Positions 8,320-16,332 of a DNA stretch of 55,170 nucleotides are shown here, in pieces (the stretch's first letter is position 1; each line of letters starts with the position of its first letter). The DNA lies in the NCBI RefSeq assembly GCF_003605735.1, contig NZ_QXTJ01000015.1, positions 144,163 to 199,332 of the forward strand, read 5' to 3'. A program made the position numbers and the translations under genes. Under the pieces are notes generated by a model, which was not told the DNA's origin, searched no databases, and was given only the letters and a program-made list of their open reading frames with translations. The DNA comes from Pseudomonas sp. LS-2 (GTDB lineage Bacteria > Pseudomonadota > Gammaproteobacteria > Pseudomonadales > Pseudomonadaceae).

Positions 8320-8850
8320 TCATTGGCACACGTCCCTTATGTACGCCTGTGCAGCTCTCAGGGCTGCTTGGTCAGCAATTATTCCGGCGCGGATATCGAA
8401 AACAGATCGTCCAGTTGCTGCAGAGAGCTCGACGGAACCTGCATTACCCACGCCGGCGGCGCCGGTGGCTTTGGGCACGTTGCTGCTACCGGAACCAGCT
8501 GAGCAGGTGCCTGCGATGCGCAACCGGCGAGTGCCATCAGCAATAGCGCGGCGCAGAGTTTCGTTTTCAGCATTGGCCTTGTCCTTCTGTTCGGTGGCGG
8601 TTTTGTCGAGGGCGGCAAGCTTCTTTTCGGCTTCCTGCTGTTTGGCCAGGGCGTCGCGGGCCTGGGCTGAAGCAGCATTGGCAATCAGCGTCCGGTCGGA
8701 TTGGTAACTCGATTCGTTGGTAGCGATCACCTTCCCGTAAGCATTGGCCTGCCAGAACCACGCCGCTGCAAATGATCCGACGCACAGGGCGATGACCAGC
8801 ACCACCACTCCCCACGCCCACATGGGCACCAGCTTCAGCGCGGCGATCAT
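8320..8850 (-). CDS. Inner-membrane spanin subunit Rz
   Basis: This 176-residue i-spanin has one N-terminal transmembrane segment (about residues 11-33) and a long periplasmic coiled coil (about 50-110) rich in Ala, Lys and Glu. With its o-spanin partner it fuses inner and outer membranes in the last step of lysis. The start overlaps the stop of the lysozyme gene (ATGA). The o-spanin gene lies wholly inside it in another frame, the classic Rz/Rz1 arrangement. The C-terminal part after residue 115 is glycine-, serine- and alanine-rich. Confidence 0.85.
   Translation of the reverse strand: MIAALKLVPMWAWGVVVLVIALCVGSFAAAWFWQANAYGKVIATNESSYQSDRTLIANAASAQARDALAKQQEAEKKLAALDKTATEQKDKANAENETLRRAIADGTRRLRIAGTCSAGSGSSNVPKATGAAGVGNAGSVELSAATGRSVFDIRAGIIADQAALRAAQAYIRDVCQ
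8379..8573 (-). CDS. Outer-membrane spanin lipoprotein Rz1, embedded in Rz
   Basis: This 64-residue protein begins MLKTKLCAALLLMALAGC, a lipoprotein signal with lipobox LAGC (Cys18). A short proline-rich stretch, CPKPPAPPAW, follows, as in Rz1 proteins. It lies entirely within the Rz gene in a different frame, so it depends on the same transcript. Confidence 0.85.
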   Translation of the reverse strand: MLKTKLCAALLLMALAGCASQAPAQLVPVAATCPKPPAPPAWVMQVPSSSLQQLDDLFSISAPE

Positions 8851-9286
8851 GCTTTGCTCAGGAACAGTGTCTGCTCGGCGAACCGGCGCGCCGTCAGCCC
8901 CGGCATTTCTTTACCGCCAGCTCTGTTCCATCGACCGAACTGAGCAGCAGCCCGATCATAGTCGCCAGCATTGAGCAGCTTCAGCAACGTCGACGATGCA
9001 AGGTTGGCCGAGCCGAGGTTGTAGACGAAGCTCATCAGTGCGTCCCACTGATTCTGGCTCAGCGAAACCTTCACCAGTCGATCAAGCTCCGGCTCGAAGC
9101 GGGCAACGTCATTCATGAGCATCCGCTCGGCCTGCTCCTCTGTGATCGTCATGCCTTTACGACGCCCCGGGTCGAGCCATAGCCGATCGTCCATGGATCA
9201 GCGCCCGTAGCCGGATCGGGATATGCAACGAGACGCAGCCCCTCAGCTGATTTGATCAGGCCGATGCCTTTCTGGGATGTACGCAT
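8847..9286 (-). pseudogene. GH24 phage lysozyme, frameshifted
   Basis: The gene starts at ATG 9286 with GGAGAAAAG upstream. It encodes the GH24 N-terminus: SAEGLRLVAYPD with catalytic Glu and Asp nine apart, then PWTIGYGS with the catalytic Thr. After GSTRGV this frame ends at a TGA. The rest of the enzyme (KGMTITEEQAERML onward, with WDALMSFVYNLG and RRFAEQTLF) continues in another frame to 8847. A single missing base near 9160-9166 restores one frame of about 146 residues, the usual size. Either the endolysin is inactivated or this is a sequencing error. Confidence 0.85.
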
Positions 9287-9303
9287 TCACTTTTCTCCAG
9301 GCA

Positions 9304-9325
9304 CAAAAAAACCCGCTATCGCAGG
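9304..9325 (-). terminator. Weak terminator-like hairpin between tail fibre and lysis genes
   Basis: Read leftward, CCTGC-GATA-GCGGG is followed by TTTTTTT. The stem is short with one G-T pair. It separates the tail fibre assembly gene from the lysozyme gene. Confidence 0.5.
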
Positions 9326-9353
9326 CTCCGTTACAGGTTTCTACTCGTCAGGC

Positions 9354-9839
9354 TTATACGGCTGGTGCTGCTACCGCGGAAGTCTCATTGGTATAAGGCT
9401 CTGGCATGCTCGGCCAGCTTGGTTCTTCTGGCCAACCCGCAGCCGCACTTACCCGGCCGAGCAGCACCCGATACTGCTTCCACGTCTTCAGCTGCGCTGC
9501 CCGAACAGTCTGTTCAGCCACCTCTTCCGGTGTAGCCATCTCCAGTTCGACGGCGTCCGCAAGTGCGTCCACGCGCCCCTGCAAAGCGGTGACCTGCGCA
9601 TTCGCCAATCGGTTTAGAGCGTTGAGCTGAGCAGTGGCATCAGCGATCAGCTCTTCCGTGGTCTTCATTGGTGGAGGTGGCGGCGGCAGAATCTCGTAGT
9701 CGAAAGCAGGGTCTACCACCACATGCACGAATTGGCCGCTGGCGAGCAGTGCCATGACTTCGTCGTATTGCTCCTGAGTGATTTCGACCGCATCGTCGAA
9801 CGGCGTCTCACTGATTTTGTCCATCGCGGCGTAAGGCAT
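9354..9839 (-). CDS. Tail fibre assembly protein
   Basis: This 161-residue protein resembles caudoviral tail fibre assembly chaperones. The C-terminal half shows the family pattern LKTWKQYRVLLGRV followed by WPEEPSWPSMPEPY; a run of prolines (PPPPPP) near residue 53 separates the two halves. Such proteins help fold or trimerise the fibre. ATG 9839 follows GAGG at acceptable spacing and sits 13 bases after the fibre gene upstream, so the two are probably co-expressed. Confidence 0.75.
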   Translation of the reverse strand: MPYAAMDKISETPFDDAVEITQEQYDEVMALLASGQFVHVVVDPAFDYEILPPPPPPMKTTEELIADATAQLNALNRLANAQVTALQGRVDALADAVELEMATPEEVAEQTVRAAQLKTWKQYRVLLGRVSAAAGWPEEPSWPSMPEPYTNETSAVAAPAV

Positions 9840-9852
9840 AGAGCGACCTCGA

Positions 9853-10326
9853 TTAGTACCATCGCCCAATGGCGATATAACTGGTTTGGAAAGTCTGTGC
9901 AGTGGCACCATTGCGGCAGAAGATTGATATCTGGCCGGTGTTTATGAAGAACGCATACGTGACCCCGTACCAGTCCTGGCTGGTGCCGGGGGAACACATC
10001 GGCAGAACAATGGCCGTGCCCGCAAACGTACCTGCCGGCATGTTGGCCGTTACGTTACCTGTCTGGTTTGCACCGATGGCCGTGGCCGCTATGTTGCCGA
10101 TCGCCCATGAGGTGCCATCCGCCCACTTAATGACACGAATGTTGGTCGTGGTATCCAGCACGTTACTGATGATCGCGCCAGTCGGCACCCCGCCGGCCTG
10201 CGACACCGCGCCGAGGATATTTGCCCGCGTGTACCCGGTTGTCTTATCGACCTTCCCGCTTATCAACGCCTTGATATCGGCCCCGATGGACTGAGCCAGC
10301 GCGAGGATGCGCGTCTCCAGGCTCAT
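9853..10326 (-). CDS. Tail fibre-like protein (C-terminal fibre part)
   Basis: This 157-residue protein has an N-terminal segment MSLETRILALAQSIGADIK, nearly the same as the gene upstream. A repetitive, Gly/Ala/Thr-rich body follows, ending FQTSYIAIGRWY, like fibre tip domains that form beta structure. It lies directly before the fibre assembly gene, as fibre genes usually do. The order suggests a short fibre component; receptor unknown. Confidence 0.65.
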   Translation of the reverse strand: MSLETRILALAQSIGADIKALISGKVDKTTGYTRANILGAVSQAGGVPTGAIISNVLDTTTNIRVIKWADGTSWAIGNIAATAIGANQTGNVTANMPAGTFAGTAIVLPMCSPGTSQDWYGVTYAFFINTGQISIFCRNGATAQTFQTSYIAIGRWY

Positions 10327-10329
10327 GGC

Positions 10330-10824
10330 TTAGGCCTTGGCGGTAGCGTAGGAAGCCGCGAAGTCCGATTCCGGGTTGCCTATGCCGATGTTGGTGCAAG
10401 CCTGAAGCTTCTGTGCGGTGTTCAGCGTCTGCACGTCGTCGAAGCGCACACGATTCGCCACCGCAGTGGTGAGAGCAGTCAGCAACCCGTCGTCAGCCAC
10501 AATCAGATCCTGCAATTCTTTCAGGGTGTCATAGGCCGCACTGGCGCCACCCAGAATCGAGTTCTGTACCGCGACCTTCGCGGCCTCGATGGAATCAAAA
10601 ATCTTGTTGGCCGACCAGGTTACAGCGGTCGCACCGTCGCCGGCGGTATCGTCAATGACCGCGCCCGATGAACCCAGCAGGCCATACAGCTCGTTGATGG
10701 CGGCGACGAGGTTGCCTTTGGCCGTGGTGGAAAGAGAGGTCAGATCACCTTGTTTAGCGGTCAGCGTCTTGATGTCGGTACCAATGGCTTGAGCCAGGCC
10801 GATGATTCGGGTTTCGAGAGACAT
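10330..10824 (-). CDS. Tail fibre-like protein sharing the N-terminal module
   Basis: This 164-residue protein starts MSLETRIIGLAQAIGTDIK, then has an Ala/Thr/Asp-rich helical body (LSTTAKGNLVAAINELYGL, AAYDTLKELQDLI) common in phage fibre shaft proteins. The next gene, 3 bases downstream, repeats the N-terminal module. The pair may be a split fibre, each half attaching through the same segment. Receptor unknown. Confidence 0.65.
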   Translation of the reverse strand: MSLETRIIGLAQAIGTDIKTLTAKQGDLTSLSTTAKGNLVAAINELYGLLGSSGAVIDDTAGDGATAVTWSANKIFDSIEAAKVAVQNSILGGASAAYDTLKELQDLIVADDGLLTALTTAVANRVRFDDVQTLNTAQKLQACTNIGIGNPESDFAASYATAKA

Positions 10825-10829
10825 AGGGC

Positions 10830-11570
10830 TTATCCTTTGGCGAGAATGTAATAGTTGAGTGGGTCGGGGATTAAATCGTCCGAGACGTAGAGCTTGAGAT
10901 CGGTCCCGAAAGTGAGTCGGTTGTTAGGGTCTGAGCTGATCTCTGCCGCGCCGATGCCAGGCGGCCCCTGCTCTCCAATGCTCAGCACCTGGTGCTCATC
11001 ACTTGCACACCGGCAATCAGCACCGATCGCGCCGACGAAATAGCGGGTGACAGTCGGTCCTGCGTAGGTGACATCGAGGGTGTAGGTCAGGTCTTCGCCG
11101 ACCAGCAAGGCCGTTTGCTCGGCAGTCAGCACGCGTTCGATCGTGCCTGCCGAGGTGATCGAAAGCCCAGAGCCCAGCGCCAGCGTGAACAGAGGCACGT
11201 TTGCGCGGCTCACTACCATCTCTACTGATGCTTCGCTCAGGCTGACCGGGCGCCGATAGATGAGTTGCCCTCCTTGTGGCCGCAGCCCTGTGGCGGATAG
11301 CGAATTCACCTCAACGACGTCTTCGTCTACGAACTTGGCCTTGTGCGGCGTTTGCCTGGCTGGCTCGCGGTTCAATTCGGGCATTCCCTGAACGCCGCGG
11401 ACCCAGATCGGCCAGTCTGACACCAGCCCATGGCCTGGTGCAGTGATGCGGACCGGAGCGCCGTCGATGTTGGTAATTGACCGATACACGAACTCAGGCT
11501 GCATGATCCGCACGGTATCTCTGTAGGTTGTTCCCGGAGTAACGGGCAGGTCTTGCCGGGCCGGCTGCAT
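10830..11570 (-). CDS. Tail-associated structural protein
   Basis: This 246-residue protein is predicted to be beta-rich, with strands such as PVRITAPGHGLVSDWPIWV, and has the look of baseplate-to-fibre linkers in Pseudomonas siphoviruses, though I cannot name a family. AGGAG before the ATG fixes the start. It ends 5 bases before the first fibre gene. Confidence 0.6.
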   Translation of the reverse strand: MQPARQDLPVTPGTTYRDTVRIMQPEFVYRSITNIDGAPVRITAPGHGLVSDWPIWVRGVQGMPELNREPARQTPHKAKFVDEDVVEVNSLSATGLRPQGGQLIYRRPVSLSEASVEMVVSRANVPLFTLALGSGLSITSAGTIERVLTAEQTALLVGEDLTYTLDVTYAGPTVTRYFVGAIGADCRCASDEHQVLSIGEQGPPGIGAAEISSDPNNRLTFGTDLKLYVSDDLIPDPLNYYILAKG

Positions 11571-11599
11571 AGCTGGCTTCTCCTGTTTCGAGAGTTAGA

Positions 11600-13150
11600 T
11601 CAAACCCAGTTGATGGGTGCGGGAGAACCGATCACGCTTTCATTGGTGAACGGGTTGTAGCTTCCAAAGTGACGGACATCGTTGGAGGGGTATGGCGCGG
11701 GCTGGGCAGTAAAGCCGTCCGCCGTCAGGCAGCCTATGAATTGCTCATCACCCGAACTATTTCTCACCGAAACACCGATCAGGTTGTTGCTGTAGAGGCT
11801 GAAAGAATACAGCTTTGCCAGCCAGCCTATCCCAGCGGATGCTTGTGGCACGCGACCATCACCGCTACCCATTAGTTCGCCGCCGCCCACTGGGTCCATC
11901 ATGAACGCCCCCGATGATGAGCCAGATGAGGACTGGTCGTCACAATAAATAACTGTAGTTTGCAGGCTGCCAATGGTGTGGTAGACGGCTCCATAGGAAA
12001 TCTGTGCGCTCCACGAAGATTCCCCGCCCTCCCAGGCGATAGTGAAATTCCCGCCTGAGCTGCCCCCGCCTTCGACGTGCGATGCGCCCTCCTGTAGAAC
12101 GTTGTAGGACCCGTCCGGATATTCCTGCGTGATGTACTGGGTGTCGGTGATGCGAGTGAAGCTGGCCGAACCCACCATGCTGGTATCCGTTGCGGTCAGG
12201 TAACACGGTCTTGGGGTTTCGCCAGTGAACGACACCATAACCATCCATCGCTTGCGGATCACCCACGATGACGGTGAGCGCCACTGTCCGCCCTCCATCG
12301 TGACAATGGGGACCTGCTCGGAGTAGTTATAGGTGACCTTCTCGCCCGCAGGCGCGCCGTTGGAGTCAAAGTACGGTTCTCGCCCCACTTCTTCCGTAGC
12401 TATGCCTGGCGCGAACGAGCATCGAAGAGTGCTGGCGTTGGCCTCGGTGCTGACGGAAAGAATATCGTCCAGCGTGTACAGGATTTCTCCAGTCAGCCTC
12501 AGCTGGGAATGACTACCCTCGATAGAGACCTTGTAATACATGTAAGCGCGCGGCCTGAAATCCAAGACCTTCGTGAACTCTTCGCTCTGCCCTAGATCGT
12601 TGTAGGCCATCCAGGCAAAGATGGCGGTCCGCCCACTCTCACTCACTGAGTGCAGCCTGATCACACAGGCGGTGGCTGGCCCAAGATCCGCGAATATTCT
12701 CGTCCGTAGCGTCCGGTCCGCGAGACGCCCGACGGCTACGTTCAGGGTGGTGGTATGCGTCTCGCCCGCCCTTCCGAACTCTCCAAACAAACTCGCCCGG
12801 AGTTGTAGGGTTGCGTCAGTGTCGGTGAGCGTGCGATTCAACACGCTGATCTGCCATCGGCTCCCGTCGAGCGCCTGATAGATCCAGCCGTTGATGATCT
12901 TGTTGTAAAGCGAGCCAGCGGAGATAAGCGCCTGTCCAGCCCAATACTCACCGCCCGCCGGTGCCTGGCTGATCTCGGCGTCGCTTAGCGGCTCAATGTT
13001 CGGCACTACGATCTTGTGCGTGTCGCCGGAGCCGTACTGAGCCGTGGGGAAGTTCAGAGGCTGGTTGTATGCTCGAATGCTCCCATCTTTCAGTTGAACC
13101 GCGCCGTCCTTTATCAGCCCATGCCAAGGCCATACCAGCATTCGTTGCAT
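11600..13150 (-). CDS. Large tail tip or fibre structural protein
   Basis: This 516-residue protein is rich in Ser, Gly, Thr and aromatic residues and looks beta-structured. No catalytic motif is seen. Several Gly/Ser tracts (SHVEGGGSSGGNF near residue 360; QSSSGSSSGAFMMD near 403) may be flexible links. AAGGAG precedes the ATG. Its place between tail tip and fibre genes suggests a tail tip component. No family recognised. Confidence 0.6.
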   Translation of the reverse strand: MQRMLVWPWHGLIKDGAVQLKDGSIRAYNQPLNFPTAQYGSGDTHKIVVPNIEPLSDAEISQAPAGGEYWAGQALISAGSLYNKIINGWIYQALDGSRWQISVLNRTLTDTDATLQLRASLFGEFGRAGETHTTTLNVAVGRLADRTLRTRIFADLGPATACVIRLHSVSESGRTAIFAWMAYNDLGQSEEFTKVLDFRPRAYMYYKVSIEGSHSQLRLTGEILYTLDDILSVSTEANASTLRCSFAPGIATEEVGREPYFDSNGAPAGEKVTYNYSEQVPIVTMEGGQWRSPSSWVIRKRWMVMVSFTGETPRPCYLTATDTSMVGSASFTRITDTQYITQEYPDGSYNVLQEGASHVEGGGSSGGNFTIAWEGGESSWSAQISYGAVYHTIGSLQTTVIYCDDQSSSGSSSGAFMMDPVGGGELMGSGDGRVPQASAGIGWLAKLYSFSLYSNNLIGVSVRNSSGDEQFIGCLTADGFTAQPAPYPSNDVRHFGSYNPFTNESVIGSPAPINWV

Positions 13151-13174
13151 GTCGACTCCTTCAATCGTTGCGGC

Positions 13175-13576
13175 TTATAAAGGACCGCCGTCGCCTGGAT
13201 CACCACCCCCTGTGTCGCCGCCGCCCCCTGCGTTTGCCTCGAGCGCTCTCAAACGAGTATCAAATTGCTCGATTGATTGAACGATGATGCCCAGAACTCC
13301 TGCTGTGAGCGACATGTACACAAACGTCCCGGATGGCCATGCCCTGGCGGTTGTATCTTCGGCTCCACGAATCGCTGAGAATTGGGCGCCGCCAGCCTGG
13401 ATCATAATGATCTCGTAAGGCGCGCCAGCAAGTGGATCGAGCGACTCTGTAAGAGTCAGGTAATACTGATTTTCGAACTGCAACCGATCCGCCGCACTAC
13501 CCAGCGGCAGAAGTTCGTCCTCGGCAGTTATCGCGGCAGTCAGCTGTGTCACCCAGTTATTCAAGTATGCGAGCAT
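13175..13576 (-). CDS. Hypothetical tail-region protein
   Basis: This 133-residue protein begins MLAYLNNWVTQLTAAITAED. The C-terminal 20 residues are nearly all Gly, Asp and Pro (a low-complexity tail). AGGAAAA precedes the ATG. It is probably a minor structural or assembly protein because of its position. No domain recognised. Confidence 0.55.
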   Translation of the reverse strand: MLAYLNNWVTQLTAAITAEDELLPLGSAADRLQFENQYYLTLTESLDPLAGAPYEIIMIQAGGAQFSAIRGAEDTTARAWPSGTFVYMSLTAGVLGIIVQSIEQFDTRLRALEANAGGGGDTGGGDPGDGGPL

Positions 13577-13584
13577 GTTTTTTC

Positions 13585-13974
13585 CTATGAAGGCTGAGGC
13601 TGTACAGGCTTGGCGAGGTTGATGATTGCCTGCACGCCGTCGGCGTCAGTCAGGACCAGCTTCTTGATGGCAGGGATCGAGAACAAACCATCGCTACTGA
13701 TGATCGAGTTTTCCCAGTATTCCCGCTTGGAGTAGTCGGTTTCGCTCAGCGGTGAAGCGATACCCCCTCCGCCACCTACGGCGGCCGGCGCTGTGTAAGT
13801 GCTGGTGCCCGTCTGAGCTGGGAGAGGTCCACGTTTGGCAAGCTCTGGCAGTTGCTTTCTCTGAGATTGCGGCCGCACCAATCGGTTGAGGTCGTTGGTT
13901 AACTGCTTGCCTATGTTCTGCCGCGCTTGCTCGTTGCTGGTACCGATGGCTCTGCGATCACTTTCAAGTGACAT
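13585..13974 (-). CDS. Hypothetical tail-region protein
   Basis: This 129-residue protein has a basic, Gln/Arg-rich N-terminal half and a glycine run (VGGGGG) near residue 70. I start it at ATG 13974 with GGAG eight bases upstream, just after the stop of the large tail gene. It is likely structural or assembly-related by position only. Confidence 0.55.
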   Translation of the reverse strand: MSLESDRRAIGTSNEQARQNIGKQLTNDLNRLVRPQSQRKQLPELAKRGPLPAQTGTSTYTAPAAVGGGGGIASPLSETDYSKREYWENSIISSDGLFSIPAIKKLVLTDADGVQAIINLAKPVQPQPS

Positions 13975-13976
13975 GG

Positions 13977-15785
13977 TCAAAGCTCCAGAAGGTCGTTGGG
14001 AATGCTGACGCGGTACGTCGCCGTCAACTCGACTATTTTTTCATCACGCAACAATGCGTCGATTTCGGTAGCCGTGATCTGTAGCCGGCGAGGAAATTGC
14101 TCAAGGGTCGGATCTGCGTTGTCATAGTTGCCCGCAAATCCTTCCATCGATTCGTCGTAGGCTGGCGAACTCGGTTTTCCGCCGAGCTGGGTAGGCAACG
14201 AGGTCGAGACTGGGTCCTCGGCATCATCGGGTTGCGGCTCAACTGACGGCGCCGGCGGATCCAGCGGGTCGTCCACGGTGCCACCCCCTCGCATGACGGT
14301 GATCGCGAGCGTGGTAATTGCCGATCCGGACGCCAGATCAAGAGTGTCGAGTACCCGGCTACACCTGGCGCGAGCATTGATGCCCTGATCAGATATCCGC
14401 AGCGTGTTGCCCAAATCGATATCCAGCACCATGCTGGTAGGCACGTCCCAACTGATCGTGGTGCCGCTATGGGCCAACACAACAGCGGTCTTTGCCTGAT
14501 TGAGGACGCACCGCAGGGCTGACTGCCGAGCATCTTCATCACGAACGTCGGCATGGCCAGATAGCCCGCCATCGGTAACGGTTCCAATCTCCGTGCCGCC
14601 CCCGCCGCCCTCCCTGATGCCAACAGCGCCTTCGGTGGTAGTTGGCCGAGGCGCGTCAATGCCAAAGGATGTGCCTTCCCAGTCATCAACGATTGCATTC
14701 GAGTACTCGACCGACAGAGAGTCGCGAGAGGTAACCTCACCCGCCTGGGCAACGCTCACCTCTGACACCACCGTAAGCGTGTACTTCTCTGTCACAGCCT
14801 GAGTCCACCGGCGAGCACCGACAAACGAGAAGCCGAGCAGCAGATCCGGATACGAGTTGACCCACGGCTGGCCGGTGCCGCAGATATCGGCGCCGCTGGC
14901 GGGTACCCGGGTGTAGCCGGGAGTCCGAATAATGCTGAAACCGCCGCCAGACGCTGAATCCTTCATCATTGCAACGTCCGGCAGGTCGGTGCTGTCTTGG
15001 CGCCACAAGCAAAACCCTTGGGTGCCGCCGAGGCCAAATGTGTCCGGATGGGTCCAGTGAAATCCTTGGTTGAGCTGGTGGAGCCGCGAGAATCTGTAAC
15101 TGGTTTCGATCTCGACCTTATTCGTCAGGCTGGTGAGATCGGCGTAACTGAGCTTGATCGAGTTGTAGATTGTCGTGCCAGCACGGAAAACGTACTCCTC
15201 GGCACCCGCGTACCAGGTGGTCAGCCGCAGACTACCGTCTGCCGACGAATCGAGGCTCGACTGAATAGTACCCAGCCGCTCCTGTGCGTAGTCCCACCGG
15301 CTCCTTCCTTCGGCGGCGTCGAAGACATTGGGAGACCAGAACGCCGGGATCAGCGTGTCGACGTCCTCGACCGTCATACTTTCGACCCGCTGCTGCAGCT
15401 GGTCCCCGCACTGGCAAACGAGTAACCGGGTAATCGGATTCCACTCGGTGGTTACGATCCTGCCGGTGTATCGCCGCTTCTGTGTCGTGATGCCCTTGGC
15501 GGTGCTGATGTAGTCGACGGTTACCTCACGGCCTACCCAATCCATCGGCAATACCGAGCCAGGCAGCATGTGAAGGGTAAACGATGCCAGTCCGGCGGCA
15601 CCGCGCTCCCGATCAATCTCCACCTGCCCCGTCAGCCGAGCGCTCACATCGGCGCCAGCGACCATCACCTGCACTCGCCACCGAAAAGCTTCACCCGTAA
15701 CGATTGGCTGTGCTTCTGGAACAGAGGGTACGGTTTTCAGGAAAGCATTAATCGCAGCCGCATTTATCGGACCACCATTGAGCAT
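13977..15785 (-). CDS. Large tail hub or baseplate-like protein
   Basis: This 602-residue protein lies two genes after the tape measure, where siphoviruses encode the distal tail or hub. Residues about 40-170 look like a hub-type domain (WRVQVMVAGADVSARLTGQ, then DWVGREVTVDYI and YTGRIVTTEWNP). A Pro/Asp-rich linker is near residue 500. ATG 15785 overlaps the upstream stop codon by one base (TGATG), so translation is coupled. The longer upstream open frame is not used. The hub role is inference from order and size. Confidence 0.65.
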   Translation of the reverse strand: MLNGGPINAAAINAFLKTVPSVPEAQPIVTGEAFRWRVQVMVAGADVSARLTGQVEIDRERGAAGLASFTLHMLPGSVLPMDWVGREVTVDYISTAKGITTQKRRYTGRIVTTEWNPITRLLVCQCGDQLQQRVESMTVEDVDTLIPAFWSPNVFDAAEGRSRWDYAQERLGTIQSSLDSSADGSLRLTTWYAGAEEYVFRAGTTIYNSIKLSYADLTSLTNKVEIETSYRFSRLHQLNQGFHWTHPDTFGLGGTQGFCLWRQDSTDLPDVAMMKDSASGGGFSIIRTPGYTRVPASGADICGTGQPWVNSYPDLLLGFSFVGARRWTQAVTEKYTLTVVSEVSVAQAGEVTSRDSLSVEYSNAIVDDWEGTSFGIDAPRPTTTEGAVGIREGGGGGTEIGTVTDGGLSGHADVRDEDARQSALRCVLNQAKTAVVLAHSGTTISWDVPTSMVLDIDLGNTLRISDQGINARARCSRVLDTLDLASGSAITTLAITVMRGGGTVDDPLDPPAPSVEPQPDDAEDPVSTSLPTQLGGKPSSPAYDESMEGFAGNYDNADPTLEQFPRRLQITATEIDALLRDEKIVELTATYRVSIPNDLLEL

Positions 15786-16294
15786 CAGATTTCTTCCCAG
15801 GTGATGGTCCAGCCGAAGCTTGACTGTCCCGAACTCTGCGTTTTGGGCGGTTTGCTGGCGAACACTCGATAAGCAGGCATCCACTGCACCATATAGCGCG
15901 TGGCACCAATAACGATTGCAGCCTCAGCCTGCGCACCTGAGAAGATGCATGTTGTCGGCTCCCATTGAGCCCCAACCAAGGCGAAGGCCCAAGGATTGAC
16001 GTCCGGCCGAGGCGTGCTGGTCAGGGCGAAAACTCGCCCTTCGCCGACAATGCACTCCTGAGACGTCAACCGGAGTTCGAGAGGCTGGCTGTAATCCAAC
16101 CCATCAAGCCCAGGCGGCATCCAACCTTGTGCGCTGATCGTGCCCGACGCTTTACCCCAGTGAGTCATCTTGACCGCCTCGCCCCCTGAAAGGCGAAGCA
16201 CGGTTTCGCCGAGCAAGGGCGTATCTGCCTGATCGGGAGCGCCGGCGTGGAGAACAATCGGAACGCCGCTCAGCGTGATCAGTGGAAGGCTCAT
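15785..16294 (-). CDS. Tail protein following the tape measure
   Basis: This 169-residue protein is probably beta-rich, with LRLSGGEAVKMTHW near residue 33 and a C-terminal FGWTITWEEI. It is the first gene after the tape measure and its stop overlaps the hub gene start. GGAG precedes the ATG. By position it is a distal tail protein; no family recognised. Confidence 0.6.
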   Translation of the reverse strand: MSLPLITLSGVPIVLHAGAPDQADTPLLGETVLRLSGGEAVKMTHWGKASGTISAQGWMPPGLDGLDYSQPLELRLTSQECIVGEGRVFALTSTPRPDVNPWAFALVGAQWEPTTCIFSGAQAEAAIVIGATRYMVQWMPAYRVFASKPPKTQSSGQSSFGWTITWEEI

Positions 16295-16309
16295 CGTTAC
16301 TCCAGAAAT

Positions 16310-16329
16310 AAAAAACCCGCCGAAGCGGG
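16310..16329 (-). terminator. Terminator-like hairpin after the tape measure gene
   Basis: Read leftward, CCCGC-TTCG-GCGGG is followed by TTTTTTA. The stable UUCG loop and T run make it a good intrinsic terminator, yet it lies inside the tail operon, so readthrough or antitermination is needed. Confidence 0.7.
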
Positions 16330-16332
16330 ATA

